Shown here: positions 24,400-36,760 of the stretch, in pieces
How positions within the stretch are numbered: position 1 is the first letter of the stretch
Layout of the letters: every line of letters starts with the position of its first letter
Assembly: GCA_012976225.1 (NCBI GenBank)
Contig: JAAVVG010000015.1
Location: 434,001 to 498,000 of the forward strand
Reading direction: 5' to 3'
DNA length: 64,000 nt
DNA from: Golubevia sp. BC0850
Lineage: Eukaryota > Basidiomycota > Exobasidiomycetes > Golubeviales > Golubeviaceae
Program-made: the position numbers and the translations under genes
Notes under the pieces: generated by a model
Seen by the model: the letters and a program-made list of their open reading frames with translations, nothing else
Databases searched by the model: none
Told to the model about the DNA's origin: nothing

Positions 24400-26542
24400 A
24401 TGGCTTTCACTTCACCAATGCTCTCATCGTTCAACGGAACCACTTCAAGGTATCCAATTCACTCTGTCGCTGAAGTTTTAGAATCGAAACCAACTGGAAT
24501 CGATCTTTACTCAAGGTTCGCTCTAGCTGGTGCTTTAGGTTGTGCTATCACTCACGGTGCTCTAACTCCAGTCGATGTCGTCAAAACTAGAATTCAACTT
24601 GAACCAGAAGTTTACAACAAGGTTAGTTATCAAGCAGTAGTACACTCGGAAGGGAGAGCTTAGAGAGAGAGAGAGAGAGAGAGAGGGGGGAAGAAACTTC
24701 AAGGAGAGAGCCGGGAAGGTGGTTGGTTCATTCAAGTTTAGGCTCAGGGACGCTCTACCCGTTGAGTGGAATGACATTAGAAGTGATAGTATCTAACTCT
24801 TGATCTTCGTGCTCTTGAACTCTCTCCACAGGGAATGGTCACTGGTTTCAGACAAGTTATCGCTAAGGAAGGTGAGTTTCCAAAATGGCTTCGAAATCTT
24901 CTCCTTTTCCTACCCCTCTCTTATTTTCCAATCTCCTTCTGGGAGATTTTCCTTGATTCTAAGAGTACAAACTCATCAACGCTTCACCTTAAGGCTTCGT
25001 TTGTTGACTGCTCTGCTTTCTCCCTTCTCTATCCGCACGCGCTCCCTTTCTTCCTTTCCCAGGTGCTGGTGCTCTTCTCACTGGTCTAGGACCAACCGCT
25101 GCTGGATACTTCATTCAAGGTGCTCTTAAATTCGGAGGGTTAGTACTCGAGTCTTGAAAGTGGGGTTGGGGTTGAGGGTTTGGACTTAGAGGGAATTGGG
25201 GATGAGAGTCGAGGTAGGAACAGAGTGGAAAGAATCACATTGAATCGAGTCATCTTTTGAAAGAGCTCGTTATCTCTACGAACTGGCTCTCGATCCGGAT
25301 TTTACATGTTGAGAATTCTAGTCCAGATGTGGATTTGCTCAATCGATTTGCGATTCCAACTCAGGGTTCGGGACTAGGTTGCAGAGCAACCACCTGCAAT
25401 CCTTCAGCTTCAAGACTCTCAAACTCTTCCCCCTCGAGGACTCATATCATCCCTTCGTTGCTCATCACATAAATTCTCCGGAAATCTTCCCGCACCTCCA
25501 ACCTCCACCTTCCATCGATAACTGACCCTTTCCCTTTCCTATCCCTATCCCTATTACTCTTTACTTTCCCTTTGTTCCTTCAGATACGAATTCTGGAAAA
25601 AGACCATCATTGACCAAATAGGATACGAAAAAGCCAAGGAGAACCGTCAATTGATTTACCTGGGAGCTTCCGGTATTGCCGAATTCTTCGCCGACATTGC
25701 CCTTTGTCCTCTAGAGGCCACTCGTATTCGTCTAGTTTCCACACCCGGTTTCGCCACTGGTCTTTTCAGTGGATTCGGAAGAATTGCAAAGGAGGAGGGA
25801 ATCAAGGGATTCTACTCTGGGTGAGTTGAGAGCTCTTGTCTTCTATCCAGGTCATAGATTCTTGTTGGATTTAGACGAAAAAGCTGACTCTCTTCTCCCT
25901 CCCACGATCCATGTTAACGATGTGTCAATTTTCTTTTCCAGATTCGGTCCAATTCTATTCAAGCAAGTTCCATACACAATGGCCAAATTCGGAGCCTTCG
26001 AAATCGCTTTTGAGAAGATTGTCGGTCTAACTGGAAAGGACAAATCTGAACTCTCTCCTTCTACTTTGACTTCTCTTAACTTGGGAGCTGGTGTTTTGGC
26101 CGGTCTTGCTGCTGCTTTCGTTTCTCAACCAGCTGATACTCTACTTTCAAAGATTAACAAGTCAAAGGCTCTTCCTGGTGAGACTACCACTGGTAGATTG
26201 ATCAAGATCGCTGGTCAACTTGGTGTTAAGGGATTGTTCGGTGGTATGACTGCCAGGTGAGTTTTGAAGGGAAAGATTTTGCTGATGGTTGGATTGAGAG
26301 AGTCTGTTTTGGGTTCTGATTTTCTTTCATCTTCCTTTTGCAGATTCTTCATGATCGGAACCCTAACTGCTGGTCAATTCGCCATCTACGGAGATATCAA
26401 GCGTGTCCTCGGTGCCACTAGTGAGTATACTTATCTTATCCGAATGAAAAGCTCAAGAGAAGAGACGAATCCCCATCTGACTGTCTTGCTCCCTCTCTTT
26501 CTTCCCTTCCTTCTCCCAGACGGAATTGACATTGCCAAATAA
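24400..26542 (+). CDS. Mitochondrial phosphate carrier
   Basis: Seven exons (24400-24621, 24832-24871, 25063-25138, 25584-25820, 25942-26256, 26344-26420, 26520-26542) give 329 residues. The three carrier-family repeats are visible through [26 protein letters not shown] and [13 protein letters not shown], each a Px[DE]xx[KR] signature, and through [12 protein letters not shown] in repeat 1, typical of the phosphate carrier Mir1/Pic2/SLC25A3. It imports phosphate with protons across the inner membrane for ATP synthesis. No cleavable presequence is obvious. The N-terminus ([11 protein letters not shown]) is short. Intron 3 is the longest (445 nt). The last exon encodes only NGIDIAK. The upstream in-frame ATG at 24286 is rejected because it adds a low-complexity leader. 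Confidence 0.95.
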
Positions 26543-26860
26543 ATGTCTCTGATCTATTCCTTCCAAGACAAAATCCAAACATGTATCGACTCTCTCCCTC
26601 TCCTTCCCGATCTCTTTTTTTTAACCTTCATTCCCACAAGCCTTTTATAGAAATCTCTCTACACCACTCTCTTGTTCTCATTTGTAATCTGACTTAAATC
26701 GAATGTAGGAGATGAATGAAATCATGAAGACCCGATCTCTCACTTAGAAAATCAAAAGTGACCGTGTGACCCGGTGATTGGACTTGGAGGAGGAGTGAGG
26801 CCAGAGGAAAGATTCCACCATCTTTCTTCTTCTTTCCAAACACAACATCAAATTACTGAA

Positions 26861-27911
26861 ATGAGCTCCAGACCAGAACTACTGATAGAGGTATACGTAG
26901 ATCCACAGTGTCCTTGGTGCAGGATTGGAGAGTTGAGTAAGTTTTGGGAGAATGAACAGAACTGTCCTTATTCTTGATGGCTCATCCCCCCCCCTCTCTC
27001 TCTCTCTTCCTCTTTTCCAGGACTCATCGAGACTCTGAATAGTTCGGATTTTGCTGAACAAGTGGGCAAGTTCATGTCTCCACAAGTCAAGCTACTACCT
27101 TACATCTTGGATCCGAGGCTCCCTGCTTCGTCCTTCGATCCACCCGAAGATGTTTACGAATCTCTTAGCAACACCAACTGGACAGCAGGTCAACCACCTT
27201 CCAAAAAGACCTACTACGATCAAAAGTGAGTCCCTTTGACTTCGACCATCTTAGACTTAGAGCTCATCTCCTGGCTCAAACGACCTTCTCAACTTCAGAT
27301 TCGTAGGAACCGGAGTAGACGCTTTCGAAAACAAGATCAACGCAGCTGCACAACCTCTAGGAATAGCCAGCTTCGATTTCCGCTCTGAGACTGGTAAAGT
27401 CGGTGCTACTTGGTATTGTCATAGATTAATCGCTTACGCTGAGAAATCCCAGCCATGCACTTATTCAGTCGAAGAAGGATTCAAACCTTCTACTCAGATT
27501 GAAGTAGCGGAAAAGTTATATGATGTCTTTCTTATCCAATCGAGAGACATCTCAGATAGAAGCTACCTCTCTGAACTGGCTTCAGAATTAGGCTTGTTCG
27601 GAAGTCAAGAAGAGGCTTTGAAATGGTTGGAAAGCGATGAAATGGAATATGAGGTGAAGCAAGCATTACAGGTCGCTAAGATGAATGGTGTTGAGAGTAT
27701 CCCTTTCTTGATAGTTTCTGTGAGTTTGAGGATTGGAAGCTAACAATGATGGAGACGGCAAGTCTGGACAGAACTGATTCTCTTTTCTTTCCCCTCGCTC
27801 TCCCTACTCTGTTACTTGAAGGATGGAGCGGATCATTTGTCGGGATCTGGGAGTCATGACGAACTTATGAGAATGTTCAACATGGCTGCTGCTGGTCAAG
27901 GTTTGAAGTAG
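26861..27911 (+). CDS. DsbA/FrnE-like thioredoxin-fold oxidoreductase
   Basis: Four exons (26861-26936, 27021-27225, 27299-27719, 27822-27911) give 263 residues. The N-terminus reads VYVDPQCPWC, with the active-site pair Cys17-Pro-Trp-Cys20 at the end of strand 1 as in FrnE/DsbA-family proteins. A helical insertion follows (AFENKINAAA to SDRSYLSELASELGL), and the cis-proline loop appears as ESIPFLIVS near residue 230. There is no signal peptide, so it is probably cytosolic. Family members act as protein disulfide oxidoreductases or isomerases, some in stress or metal tolerance. The substrate here is unknown. A 2-hydroxychromene-2-carboxylate isomerase-like protein of the same clan is the alternative. 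Gene start and all phases agree. Confidence 0.85.
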
Positions 27912-28056
27912 AAAGTTTAGCCCGCAGTGTCTCTTTCTCCACACATTTCCAATGCCAAGTTCTCTCCTCTCGAAATTCTTAAACTGGCTAATCCCAGATC
28001 TGATTGACTGATCTTCTTCGCGTCAATTTTATGCAGACTGCATATATACATAACAA

Positions 28057-28070
28057 GGTATGTACATACC
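28057..28070. promoter_or_regulatory. Perfect 14-nt palindrome upstream of hydrophobin 1
   Basis: GGTATGTACATACC reads the same on both strands. It lies about 710 nt upstream of the hydrophobin 1 ATG. A near-palindrome of the same kind lies about 580 nt upstream of hydrophobin 2 (44327-44344). A binding site for a dimeric factor is an inference. Confidence 0.4.
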
Positions 28071-28660
28071 GTACTCGGATCGAATGCAGAGCCCTACTCT
28101 GTGAGGAGCAAGCCACCACCCGCCACAGGGTCCAGTACGTTGTGGAATAACTTTTTCGATCGAGATTTAAGACAAGTTCTCAGGTACCCAGAAACAGAAA
28201 GAAAGGACGATTTATTTGGTCTATGTACATTCCGTTGTTGGACGTCATGCGTATATGTCGAAGGAATCCGGAAGGTTCCTCGGGCTTACAGGCATGCGAT
28301 TCACATCTCGGAAGCAGTTTTAAAATAATTTTTCTCTCGCAGAAAGTTCCGAGTGGGGAAACAAGAGTGGAGGAAGGCGTCTAGGAAGGGCGTTGACGTG
28401 TTGACAGGTCAGGGGCTAGCTGCAACGCGTGTCGACGACGGATGGACCCGACACATTCCTCCCTTCCATCTTCCCATCGAACCTTCTCCAAAGTTCTCTT
28501 TCCATCTGCGGAGGACGATGAAAAGAGATCATCCAACGTTGAAGAATGTTCTCCGTTTCATCCATTCCTTCTCTATCAACAACATTCCAGCTTTCTGCCT
28601 CCATCATCCACCTCGTCGCCTCGTCAATTTCGATGTGACCTCTCTAGTATCCAGAAAAGG

Positions 28661-28668
28661 TATAAAAG
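28661..28668 (+). promoter_or_regulatory. TATA box of hydrophobin 1
   Basis: TATAAAAG lies 118 nt before the ATG at 28779, a normal distance for a strongly expressed fungal gene. It is followed by a long CT tract (28712-28742) of the kind often found next to transcription starts. Few other genes in this window have so clean a TATA box. Confidence 0.65.
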
Positions 28669-28708
28669 GGCCAGTTTTCAACCACTTTTCTCAATCTCCT
28701 CATCAACT

Positions 28709-28747
<39 letters not shown>

Positions 28748-28778
28748 AAAACACTCTCTTCTCAAACTCTTTCTCAAC

Positions 28779-29388
28779 ATGCAATTCGCTACTCTATTCA
28801 TCTCTGCCGTCGTCGCTGTCTCCTCCGTCGCAGCTCTTCCTCAAATCAACGCTGCCTCTCAAGGATCTTGCTCTACTGGAATGGCTTCATGCGTAAGTTC
28901 CTTCGCCAATTTCTCTATCAAACGTCGCAACTCGCTCACGCCATGCTGTTTCTTTCTTCTTTCAGTGTTCAACTATGCACGACGGTGCTGATGCCCAATC
29001 CTTGAAAGCTCTTTTGGGATTAAATTCCGTCGCTGGCAACATCGGATTGAGCTGTGTAAGTACTTTCATTGAGGAGGGAAGAGAAGAAAGAACTTTGAAG
29101 GACTACACCCGCCCTGTCACTGATTGGTCCTTCCCCCCTTTTCGTCTTCTAGCAACAAGTTCCGATCAACGCCGTTGGTGGTTCCGCTGCTATCCAAAAC
29201 CAATGCAAGAGCACCCCTGGTGAGTAGTCAAAAGGATTCCTTTCGAGTGCAGTGTGTCGCTTCTTCTCCCCCCCTTTGCTCACAACTTTTTTCGTCTCTT
29301 CTCCTTCCCCATCCTATCAGTCTGCTGCACCGGGTCTCACGCCAACGGTCTCATCCAAGCGGACTGCACCCCACTTTCCGTCAACTAA
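28779..29388 (+). CDS. Class I-like hydrophobin 1
   Basis: Four exons (28779-28892, 28966-29055, 29153-29219, 29321-29388) give 112 residues. A signal peptide (MQFATLFISAVVAVSSVAAL) is followed by the mature chain with all eight cysteines in hydrophobin order: C, then CC after six residues, a long loop with DAQSLKALLGL, C in GLSC, then C in NQCKSTP, CC in VCC, and C in ADC. Spacing suggests class I. Hydrophobins are secreted, self-assemble at air-water interfaces and coat aerial hyphae and spores. Introns fall after Cys2 (phase 0), after Cys4 (phase 0) and just before Cys6 (phase 1). A paralog is at 43176-43746 with the same C-terminal PLSVN. The TATA box at 28661 and the CT-rich leader suggest high regulated expression. 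Confidence 0.93.
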
Positions 29389-30127
29389 AAGACCCAGCGT
29401 CTTTGTATCTTCATACCCTGACTTGTCTCTTCAGTAGTCTCTCTTAATCTTATCTTGCAAGCATCTTCTTAATTTAACTTTACCATTTTTCTTTTTCTTC
29501 TCTCGTAGTGACTTGTCTCCTTTTCGATTCTTCGAGTCATGAGTCGGGCTCTTTCTTTTTTCTGGTGGAAAGTTCTGTTGAAGTACTCCGTCCAAGTTCA
29601 AGACTCTGTTGCTCTTTGGAAGAATTGAATTGAATCGAATCGAATCGAATCGAACAATCCTTCAAAATTTTAACGTCAAGCTGAAGCATTGAAGAAGGAT
29701 CGAGAGAAGAAGGATAGAAGTGACGGTCACGTGGCCTCTGCTGGCCGATGGCCAATCCAAAGAGGAGATTTTTCAAGTCGCCTCTTGCTCTTGACCACAA
29801 CCACGATTTGGACAAAACTGCAGATTCGAGCTGAAACAGCGAAAGGGAACACAGAATCGATCAAGTTGATTCGAGTGAGTAAGCTCTGAAGGGGAAGAAG
29901 GCGTTGTTGGAGTTCGTCTCTGAGTGTGTGTCCCGACATGAAAAGGTGGAGCAGCAAGTATGTTCATTGAAATCCAAGTAGAGGCAGTGTACAGTTGATG
30001 AATCTAAATCAACCTGTTGAAGTACATCTATAGTTTGTGTATCGACATGCTGATGCTGCTTTCTCTTCTTTCTCCCCACCTCCCAGTAGCCACTGTTCTT
30101 CTCTACGTCTTCTTTCCACTACTCATA
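29389..30127. other. Intergenic region with GAATC pentamer repeat
   Basis: This is the 3' flank of hydrophobin 1 and the 5' flank of the second F-box locus. A short tandem array of GAATT/GAATC pentamers covers about 29623-29655. No gene was seen. Confidence 0.5.
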
Positions 30128-31794
30128 ATGGTCAAAAACCAACTAAAAAAGTCCAAGAAACGCTCTCAACCTCTACCAGATCTAATCGAAGCACTTCCAG
30201 CGGAGCTGTTCTCTCGTTCTTGCTCCTTTTTGCCTCCAGCCTCGGTCGCAACCTCAAGTGCCGTCTGCAAAGCCTGGAGAACTTCGATTCTTTCAAATCC
30301 AATTCTGCATAACGAGGTGGATCTCTCGCTGATGGGAGAGAGGGTTGAACCGGAAAAAGTGATAGGCCATCTCGAACGACTCTCCTCTCTGTCCCTCCAC
30401 AAGCTGCTCAACGTCTCTCTCGATCTGTCCTGCTTCTTTGACGACTGGGAATTCAACACCGAACGGAGACACCGAGATTGGGAAGATACTAAATGTTCTC
30501 AACTACTCAAAGTCCTTTCAAAGTCACGCAATAGTCTCAGAGAATTGTCGATACGTTTAGACCCCGTGAGCTTGATGGATCTTCAAGATCTTCCAGAGCT
30601 CCTAATTCAACAGGTCATGCAGAGACTTTCCGGATTTACATCTCTAAACAGACTCATTGTCTAGACCCAGTGCATGTCAACGTTTCAGATCGGTTCAGAC
30701 GAATCCGATAGGTTTTTACAACTCTTCAACTGCCGGGAAGAGCCATGTGAAACGGAGACTGGTTGGACGATGGTGAGAGACCTGATGGAAGAGGGACAAA
30801 AGTTGTTTGGAAAGGAGACTGGGTTTACTATGTTACTCTTCCCTTCAGCACCATCGATGGAGAATCCACGGGCGGATCGCGAAACCCACGTGTTCATCAA
30901 GACTTTATCAGAATCCAGGTTTACTCTCGTGGAACTTGATCTATCGTATCTTAAAGGCTCAAAAGAAACTTTCGACTTCGCAGTATCCTGTCCTAATTTG
31001 ATCCATCTTGGATTGAAACTCCATCAGAATGAAGAACTAGAAGGAAGAACCAAGCTCAGCGTACCTTCAGGGATGGAAAGGAAAGCAGAATTGGTGAAGC
31101 TCTGGTTGGAAACTTCCGGTTATGAGATCATCTGGAATGAAACTATGTCGGTTGGATTGGGAAAGAATTAACAACCATTCACATCTCAGATTTGAGTGAG
31201 GCGGAGGAATCTTCTCTCATCCCCTCTTCTCTGCAAGTAATCACATCAACCATACTCAAATCATTCGACACCCTCGAATACATTACACTCATAGGATTAA
31301 CTGGATCGCCAACAGAAGAAATGCTAAAGCTCGAGGAATCGAGCTTCTCTCTACTTCAGCTTTTGACTCTCAATGAAGTCTCAAGCTCGGTTTACAGCTC
31401 ATTCTCAAACTTAGACTTTCCAAACTTACTGGAGATCAACATCGCTGTAGCTGAAGAATCAAATGCTTCTGGGACTCAGGCTGCTTTTGATCCCCTGCTG
31501 AACATCTTGAACAAATGTTCTTCAAATTTATTGTCCATCAATTTTGATTATCACAATTCCAAACCCCCCAAGCTTCCTGATAAAAAGTCTGATTTCTCTT
31601 TCATTGATATTGTGGAGTTGTATCTAGGTTCTGAAGATGAGACAGTTGGAAGATGGCTCTCAAAATGGAGCTGGCCGGAACTCAAATATTTAGAATCTAG
31701 TGAGAAGTTAAGGTCTGAATTCTTGAAGAAAGCACCGTTTCTTCCCGTCAAAAAGGAAGATCAAGAGAGATATGGGGATAGAGACTTAGACTAA
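30128..31794 (+). pseudogene. Decayed F-box/LRR-like locus, copy 2
   Basis: The ATG at 30128 starts a reading frame with an F-box-like segment (DLIEALPAELFSRSCSFL to VCKAWR, residues about 18-57) followed by leucine-rich sequence. A TAG at 30662-30664 interrupts it. The same frame then continues open from 30665 (a second ATG is at 30674) to a TAA at 31169-31171. The leucine-rich reading continues in another frame (KELTTIHISDLSEAEESS) to 31794. So one in-frame stop and one frame change near 31150 break an otherwise continuous protein of about 550 residues. F-box proteins join SCF ubiquitin ligases through Skp1, and the repeats choose the substrate. A hidden intron could remove the TAG (a GTCATG donor and CCCAG acceptor exist, 57 nt), but the donor is poor and the removed piece looks coding. 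Confidence 0.6.
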
Positions 31795-31887
31795 AAGATA
31801 AGGTCGAAGGAGGAAAAAGTGGCTGGAGGGAAGGAATCAAAATAAGCAGATCGAGCTCACCCAGCTTAGTTCATTCACAATCTCGGG

Positions 31888-32263
31888 ATGTCAAGCATTT
31901 CCAAAATCCTGCTACGTGAAAAAGCACTGACTCTCCTCTTCGCTCTCGATGTGATATGTATTCTCCTACTCACAGTATTCTTCATGCCAGCAAAGGAACC
32001 AAAAGCAGGAAGGAAGGTGAGTTGAACTTTTCGAATCAAAGCGTCGACGCTCTTTTCAAATCTGTTATTTGACCTTCCCAAATCTTCCCTCTTCTTGTCT
32101 CTTCGTTTTCATCTGACGCTCTTCGAAACATTTTTGATCTCGATCTTCTACTCTAACAGCTGAGGACTTCTTGTCCACCAACGAGGGACGTGATTTCGTC
32201 GCCAGGATGCTTGCCAAGGAGGATTATCAAGCGACGACTAGGAACTCGCCCCACAATTGCTAA
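31888..32263 (+). CDS. Possible 75-residue single-pass membrane protein
   Basis: The ATG at 31888 opens MSSISKILLREKALTLLFA, followed by a strong hydrophobic helix (ALDVICILLLTVFFM) and a basic patch. A GTGAGT donor follows at 32017. Exon 2 would begin at 32165 with DFLSTNEGRDFVARMLAKED and end with TAA at 32263. The acceptor used (CTGAG) is weaker than the CAG 5 nt upstream, which would give a different frame. Product size and layout resemble small organelle membrane proteins, but I recognise no family. The coding potential is modest. Confidence 0.35.
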
Positions 32264-34594
32264 ATTCCATCATAACAGGTAATCGAATGATCGAAAGACT
32301 ATTAAATCAGAAAGTTCCTACGTCCATATGTCTGTTTGATCTGCTCTGCTTCCCCCTTCCATAACAGCCTTCCCTCTCTTGACAACCTGCTTGTATTGTA
32401 GCTCACTTTTTGGTCGTTCCCAAGTAAAAGGTTTTGTCTAATTGTGAATGCTTTCGAGACTTTAAACTTGGTCGCAGAGCCACTGGTATCGACGAATGTC
32501 CAACTCTCAACTGTCTTTCAAATCGTTCAGCCACAGAACTGTTGACACAGGGGGGCTGAAAAAAGGATGCAGAAGAACAAAGAATCAGATTGAATCAGAT
32601 CTTCGTGGAATTGAAGAGGCGAAGAGAATGAAAAAATTACAGGAAAGGATGAAACGAGTTTGGTCGTGATGGTTACAGCTACAGGAAACAAAGAGAACAG
32701 CAAGAAACGAGGAGGCGAAACGAAGAGAGGATCATGAGAGGGGAAACGAAATACTTGAAGACGAAGAAGAAGAAGAAAATCAGAGTACAGAGTTATTGAG
32801 AATGATAGGGGAAACTTGAAAAAAGCCGACAGGATGAATGAATTTTACAGAGAAAACTTTAGAGGACGAGAGAGATGAAAGAACTTGCGAGACTTTTGCG
32901 AACGGAATCAAGGACTGAAAATGACGAGATCAATTTGGAGGGCTTGAATGTTGAGTAGAGAGGAAAAGAGATCTGAAAGAAAGAGAAGGAGGAATTGATG
33001 GGTGGGTTGAAGATGGAAGATGCTGGAAGGGAGGGCTTTTCTGGAAGCTTAAGAGAACGTTCGAAAAATGGATTCTCAAGAGCTCTTGATAGAATGACAC
33101 CTCAGATGGATAAGGAGAAGGGAATCAAGTTGAAGATTGCTTGATGATGAGGGGGAGAGTCGAGGATTCTAATGAGTCCGACCACCTGGGAGTTTCGGAG
33201 AGTTCAGCTCAAAATATTCTCCTCATGAAGAGCTACTCTTTCCATGATGATCTATTTTGATTCCACGATGATCTATTTTGAGAGATCAGATGGAGTGGGA
33301 GAGAGGAGAGTTGAGATCAGGTGCCGATTGGAGAGAACTGATAAACAGGATCTGTTCAATCTGGCAATCTCTTCTGAATCTTCACTTCTTTTCCACTGTA
33401 AGACCTTCCCTTGACGAGTGAATACTGACCCCCCCTTTTTTCTTTTTGAGTAGAATTTAGGGGGATGATGCAATATAAATCAGTCGATAGAGGTGACGAT
33501 GATCAGAATCAAGGGTAACGTTATTGACGCTCTTCCAAGCCCTGCGTAACGAGGCAATCCTTCCTCTCAACCTGTAGAGAAACAATTTGAAACGAAATGA
33601 GATAAAATCACTTCATTTCAAAGGATCGCAAAATCAGGAGAAGTGATGTCTTTGAGCTGTCTCCCGCCCCAGAATCTTGGGTCGACAAACTTTTGGCTGC
33701 TGCTACGATTAGGGTCGGCCTGTTGGCTTTCATCTTCTTCGATCTTTCAGTGAAACAACAGAGTTAGTATTACCATGTGATTTCATCTTATGGTTCCTGC
33801 TATCAGAAGCTTCTGAAGCTCGTAACTTTGAGTACAAGGATAAGAACAGAAGTTGGAAGCGCGATCCCGTACAGCTGCAAATTCTTCTGATCAGTACTTC
33901 TTTTGATGTAAGACTAAGAAATTGTACCGAAGTATTCTGAAGATTGACCATCGACTTCTATAGAACCAGAAGCATCGCCAGAAAAGGGTGAGAGATGGAA
34001 CTGTTCAACTGACAGGCGGCATCTCCTCCCATCCTCTCATTACTCTCTTTCCCCTCCCCAGGCGTCAGATTCGATCTCGATTCCTTAACCTAAATCCAAT
34101 GGTTGAAATTCTGTTTGTTCTCACTCGTTGCAGAGGTAGCAAAGCGATAGGTCTCTTTCCCTTCCCTTGACTCTCACCAAAGGTCACCTCAATTGCTCAA
34201 TTTTGGATCAGGAGACTGAGGATTGTCACGTGCCATCGTGTGTTCTGACTTCTGAGTGGAAACTGGAAGACCGAAAAAGTTCCAAGGATGAATGGATGAA
34301 GGACGATGGATGATGACGATGAGAAAATCGAGATCGAGGACCGCGAACCGTTGAAGGTCTGGGCTCTGTTCGAACTTCGATCTAAATCGGTCTGGATGAA
34401 GGAGCAAGGAGCAAATCCCACTCCACTCTCCTGAAGTTCTCTCCTCTTCTTCTCTCTAAACTACTCAAGATCTTGATTCAATAGGACAATTCTCCTTTGA
34501 TCTTCTCTGACTATACTATAGCTTTGCTCTATATTCTCGTTGCTACAAGTTTTTCCTACTTCTCTACTTCTCTCCCTTTTTCTCTCCTCCGCCA
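32264..34594. other. Long purine-rich region without genes
   Basis: About 2.3 kb hold no credible gene. From about 32570 to 33130 the plus strand is strongly purine-rich (GAAGA/GGAA). A 21-nt unit containing GATGATCTATTTTGA occurs twice in tandem (33246-33260 and 33267-33281). The short frames at 33273-33473 and 33730-33951 look like noise. Confidence 0.5.
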
Positions 34595-36270
34595 ATGTCT
34601 TCAACTCTTCCTCAAACCGAATCCGAGATTCAGCCTGAATCTTCAACTTCAAAGGATAAAATTAGAAAGGAGAATTCAGAGAAGCAGGAAATGATGAATA
34701 GATTGAGAGACAATGATCAAGTGAGTACAGCAAGTTTGAGCTTGGGATGAAAGAACAGCTGAGATCGAACAAAGAAGTTTCGGGCACTCTTTACGACGCT
34801 CATCGAGCATGGGCAAGCAGATCGGACTGGTGGAATAGACAAAGCATTGGCCAATTCATGAAGTTTCAAAGAATTGGGAACAGGAGAGGTGGACAGAGGC
34901 GGAGAGACAATCAATTCGATGGTTCGATGAGCATCACCGATCTGCACACCACACCATGCCCTCGATGCCCGATCCGTGGAATTTTCCTTCTCTTCTACCT
35001 TCACTTTTGAGATTGTCTGTGTTGTTTACCTTCAATCAATCTTCCACGAACCAACTCTAACTCATTTCTCTCTCTCATCACCCTCCACCAGCGATTGTCT
35101 CAACTTCTACTAGGAGCAGCCGATGCCATCTCAACTCTTCTACCTCCACCACCTCCAGTCAAGCTTTACGCCAAACCAAACCCTAAGAAACAGAATTCAG
35201 ACATTGGTATGATCACCGCCAAGTTCTATAACCAAGATGGAACTCCTTCCACAACAGTTCAAACTGGAGCTAGAGTCTTTGAGGAGAAAGCTCAGGATTG
35301 GTTCGCTACTTTGAATGTGAGCTTTTCACTTTGAGAGAATATTCAAATGGAATTGAGGGGTTACGTAGATGGGACTGAGGAACAGGAGAGATAGGAAGCA
35401 AACTCGAGGGTGTTCAACTCCGACTGACCCCCCTTTTTTTCTCTTTTCCCTCCTCTTTTTCCTCTCTTGAACCTCTTCCAGGAAGTCCAAACAACTCTTC
35501 GATCAGCAGTCAGACATCTTCGATCCAATCAACTCCCTTCCTTAACTCCTCCACATCCATCTCTCACTTCTCGTAACCCTTCTTCTTCTCAAATTGGACT
35601 TTCAGAAATCGGTTCTTCAGGTAGAGGACATTCTTTATCTCTTTTAGACACCTTGGTATTCGCTCAAGATGAACATGAAGATTCAAACTCTCCATCCAAT
35701 GTCTCTAAGGGGTTGCCAAAGATTCAAGTCGAAGGAGTTTCAAAAGCCTCAAGTTTGATTCAAGCAGAACTACAAAGGAAGGAGAACGATGCAGCTTTAA
35801 GTTTAAGTGCATTGAGAGCTCAAAAAGATAGTTGGAAATGTTTAAGAGAAAGTTTAGAGGAGATTAGTAGGAATCAAAAGGATTTGAAAGAGGTCAGAAG
35901 AGGTGGAAAAGGAAAGGGCAAAGTTAAAGAATCTTCTAGAGAAACTTTGACTACTAGTTCTTATTCTTCTATTAGAGACAATAATTCTTCAAATGGTAGA
36001 AATGATGCTGACAATGAAATTTCAGAGGATGATACCACAATCAACAACCAACAAATCAAAACGAAGAGAGATTCTAATCCAAATCTAAACTTGCATTTAA
36101 CAGAACATCAGATTCATTTAATCAAACAAACTCAATTGTTTCAATTGGAAGATAACGTTAAGTCTACTGATGCTAGACTTTTGGAAGCCATTTTTAGAGG
36201 GGATGGAATTCCTAGGGATGGTTTGGTTACTAGAATCAAGAAGGGGAGAAAACAGGAAGCTTTCACCTAA
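34595..36270 (+). CDS. Mediator subunit Med11-like protein
   Basis: Three exons (34595-34720, 35092-35316, 35482-36270) splice in phase 0 to 379 residues. After a disordered head, MNRLRDNDQRLSQLLLGAAD and AISTLLPPP form a first helix. FEEKAQDWFATLNEVQ and TTLRSAVRHLRSNQ form a second, matching the layout of Med11 (head module of Mediator, partner of Med22 and contact for TFIIH), where a helix with a small-residue patch is followed by a helix rich in aromatic, Leu and Arg. The remaining 250 residues, with coiled-coil potential (ASSLIQAELQRKENDAAL), Ser/Asn-rich linkers and a Lys/Arg-rich stretch, are much longer than in yeast. The assignment rests on pattern, not on an alignment. An unrelated coiled-coil nuclear protein is the alternative. 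Confidence 0.5.
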
Positions 36271-36760
36271 AGAACCTTTCAATTTAATCTCTTCAGCCCT
36301 CTTTGTCTTTCTCGCCTTGCGCCTCATCTCCTCGCCACTTCAACTCTCGCCCCTCCGACTTCCAACTTCCCACTTCCCACTCCCCTACGCCGCTGTTCCA
36401 TTCTTTCCAACCCCCTGCTTTAAATCCGTTCTCTATTCTTCAAGATAGAGATTTCGCAAAATCATGAACATGCGTTTTAGAGGTGTGTTCTTCATTCATT
36501 CATTCAAGCTCTCTCCCACATTTCATACTGCAATTTTCTCGTTTCCTTACATGTCACTATGTTCTCTGTCTCCTTTTCTTCTTCTTTTACTCTTTGATAC
36601 TATATTCAAACGTCACTGCCTTTTTTATCAACTGTGTTACTCAATAAAATCATTTTTCTTAGACGCTTTGAGCGGGTTGGCTTTGAGTGGATCTTTTTAA
36701 GAACCAAGCTCATGCGAGAGAGCCACACGTTTCAAAAGACAGCTGAAATTTATGGAGACT
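36271..36760. other. Convergent 3' intergenic region
   Basis: A pyrimidine-rich spacer lies between the Med11-like gene and the end of DPH7. AATAAAA occurs at about 36643 on the plus strand and could serve as a polyadenylation signal. No gene was seen. Confidence 0.5.

Noticed and set aside
30607-30670. 57-nt intron that would remove the in-frame TAG of F-box copy 2
   Set aside because: Donor GTCATG is poor and the removed part reads as leucine-rich coding sequence. Kept only as an alternative.
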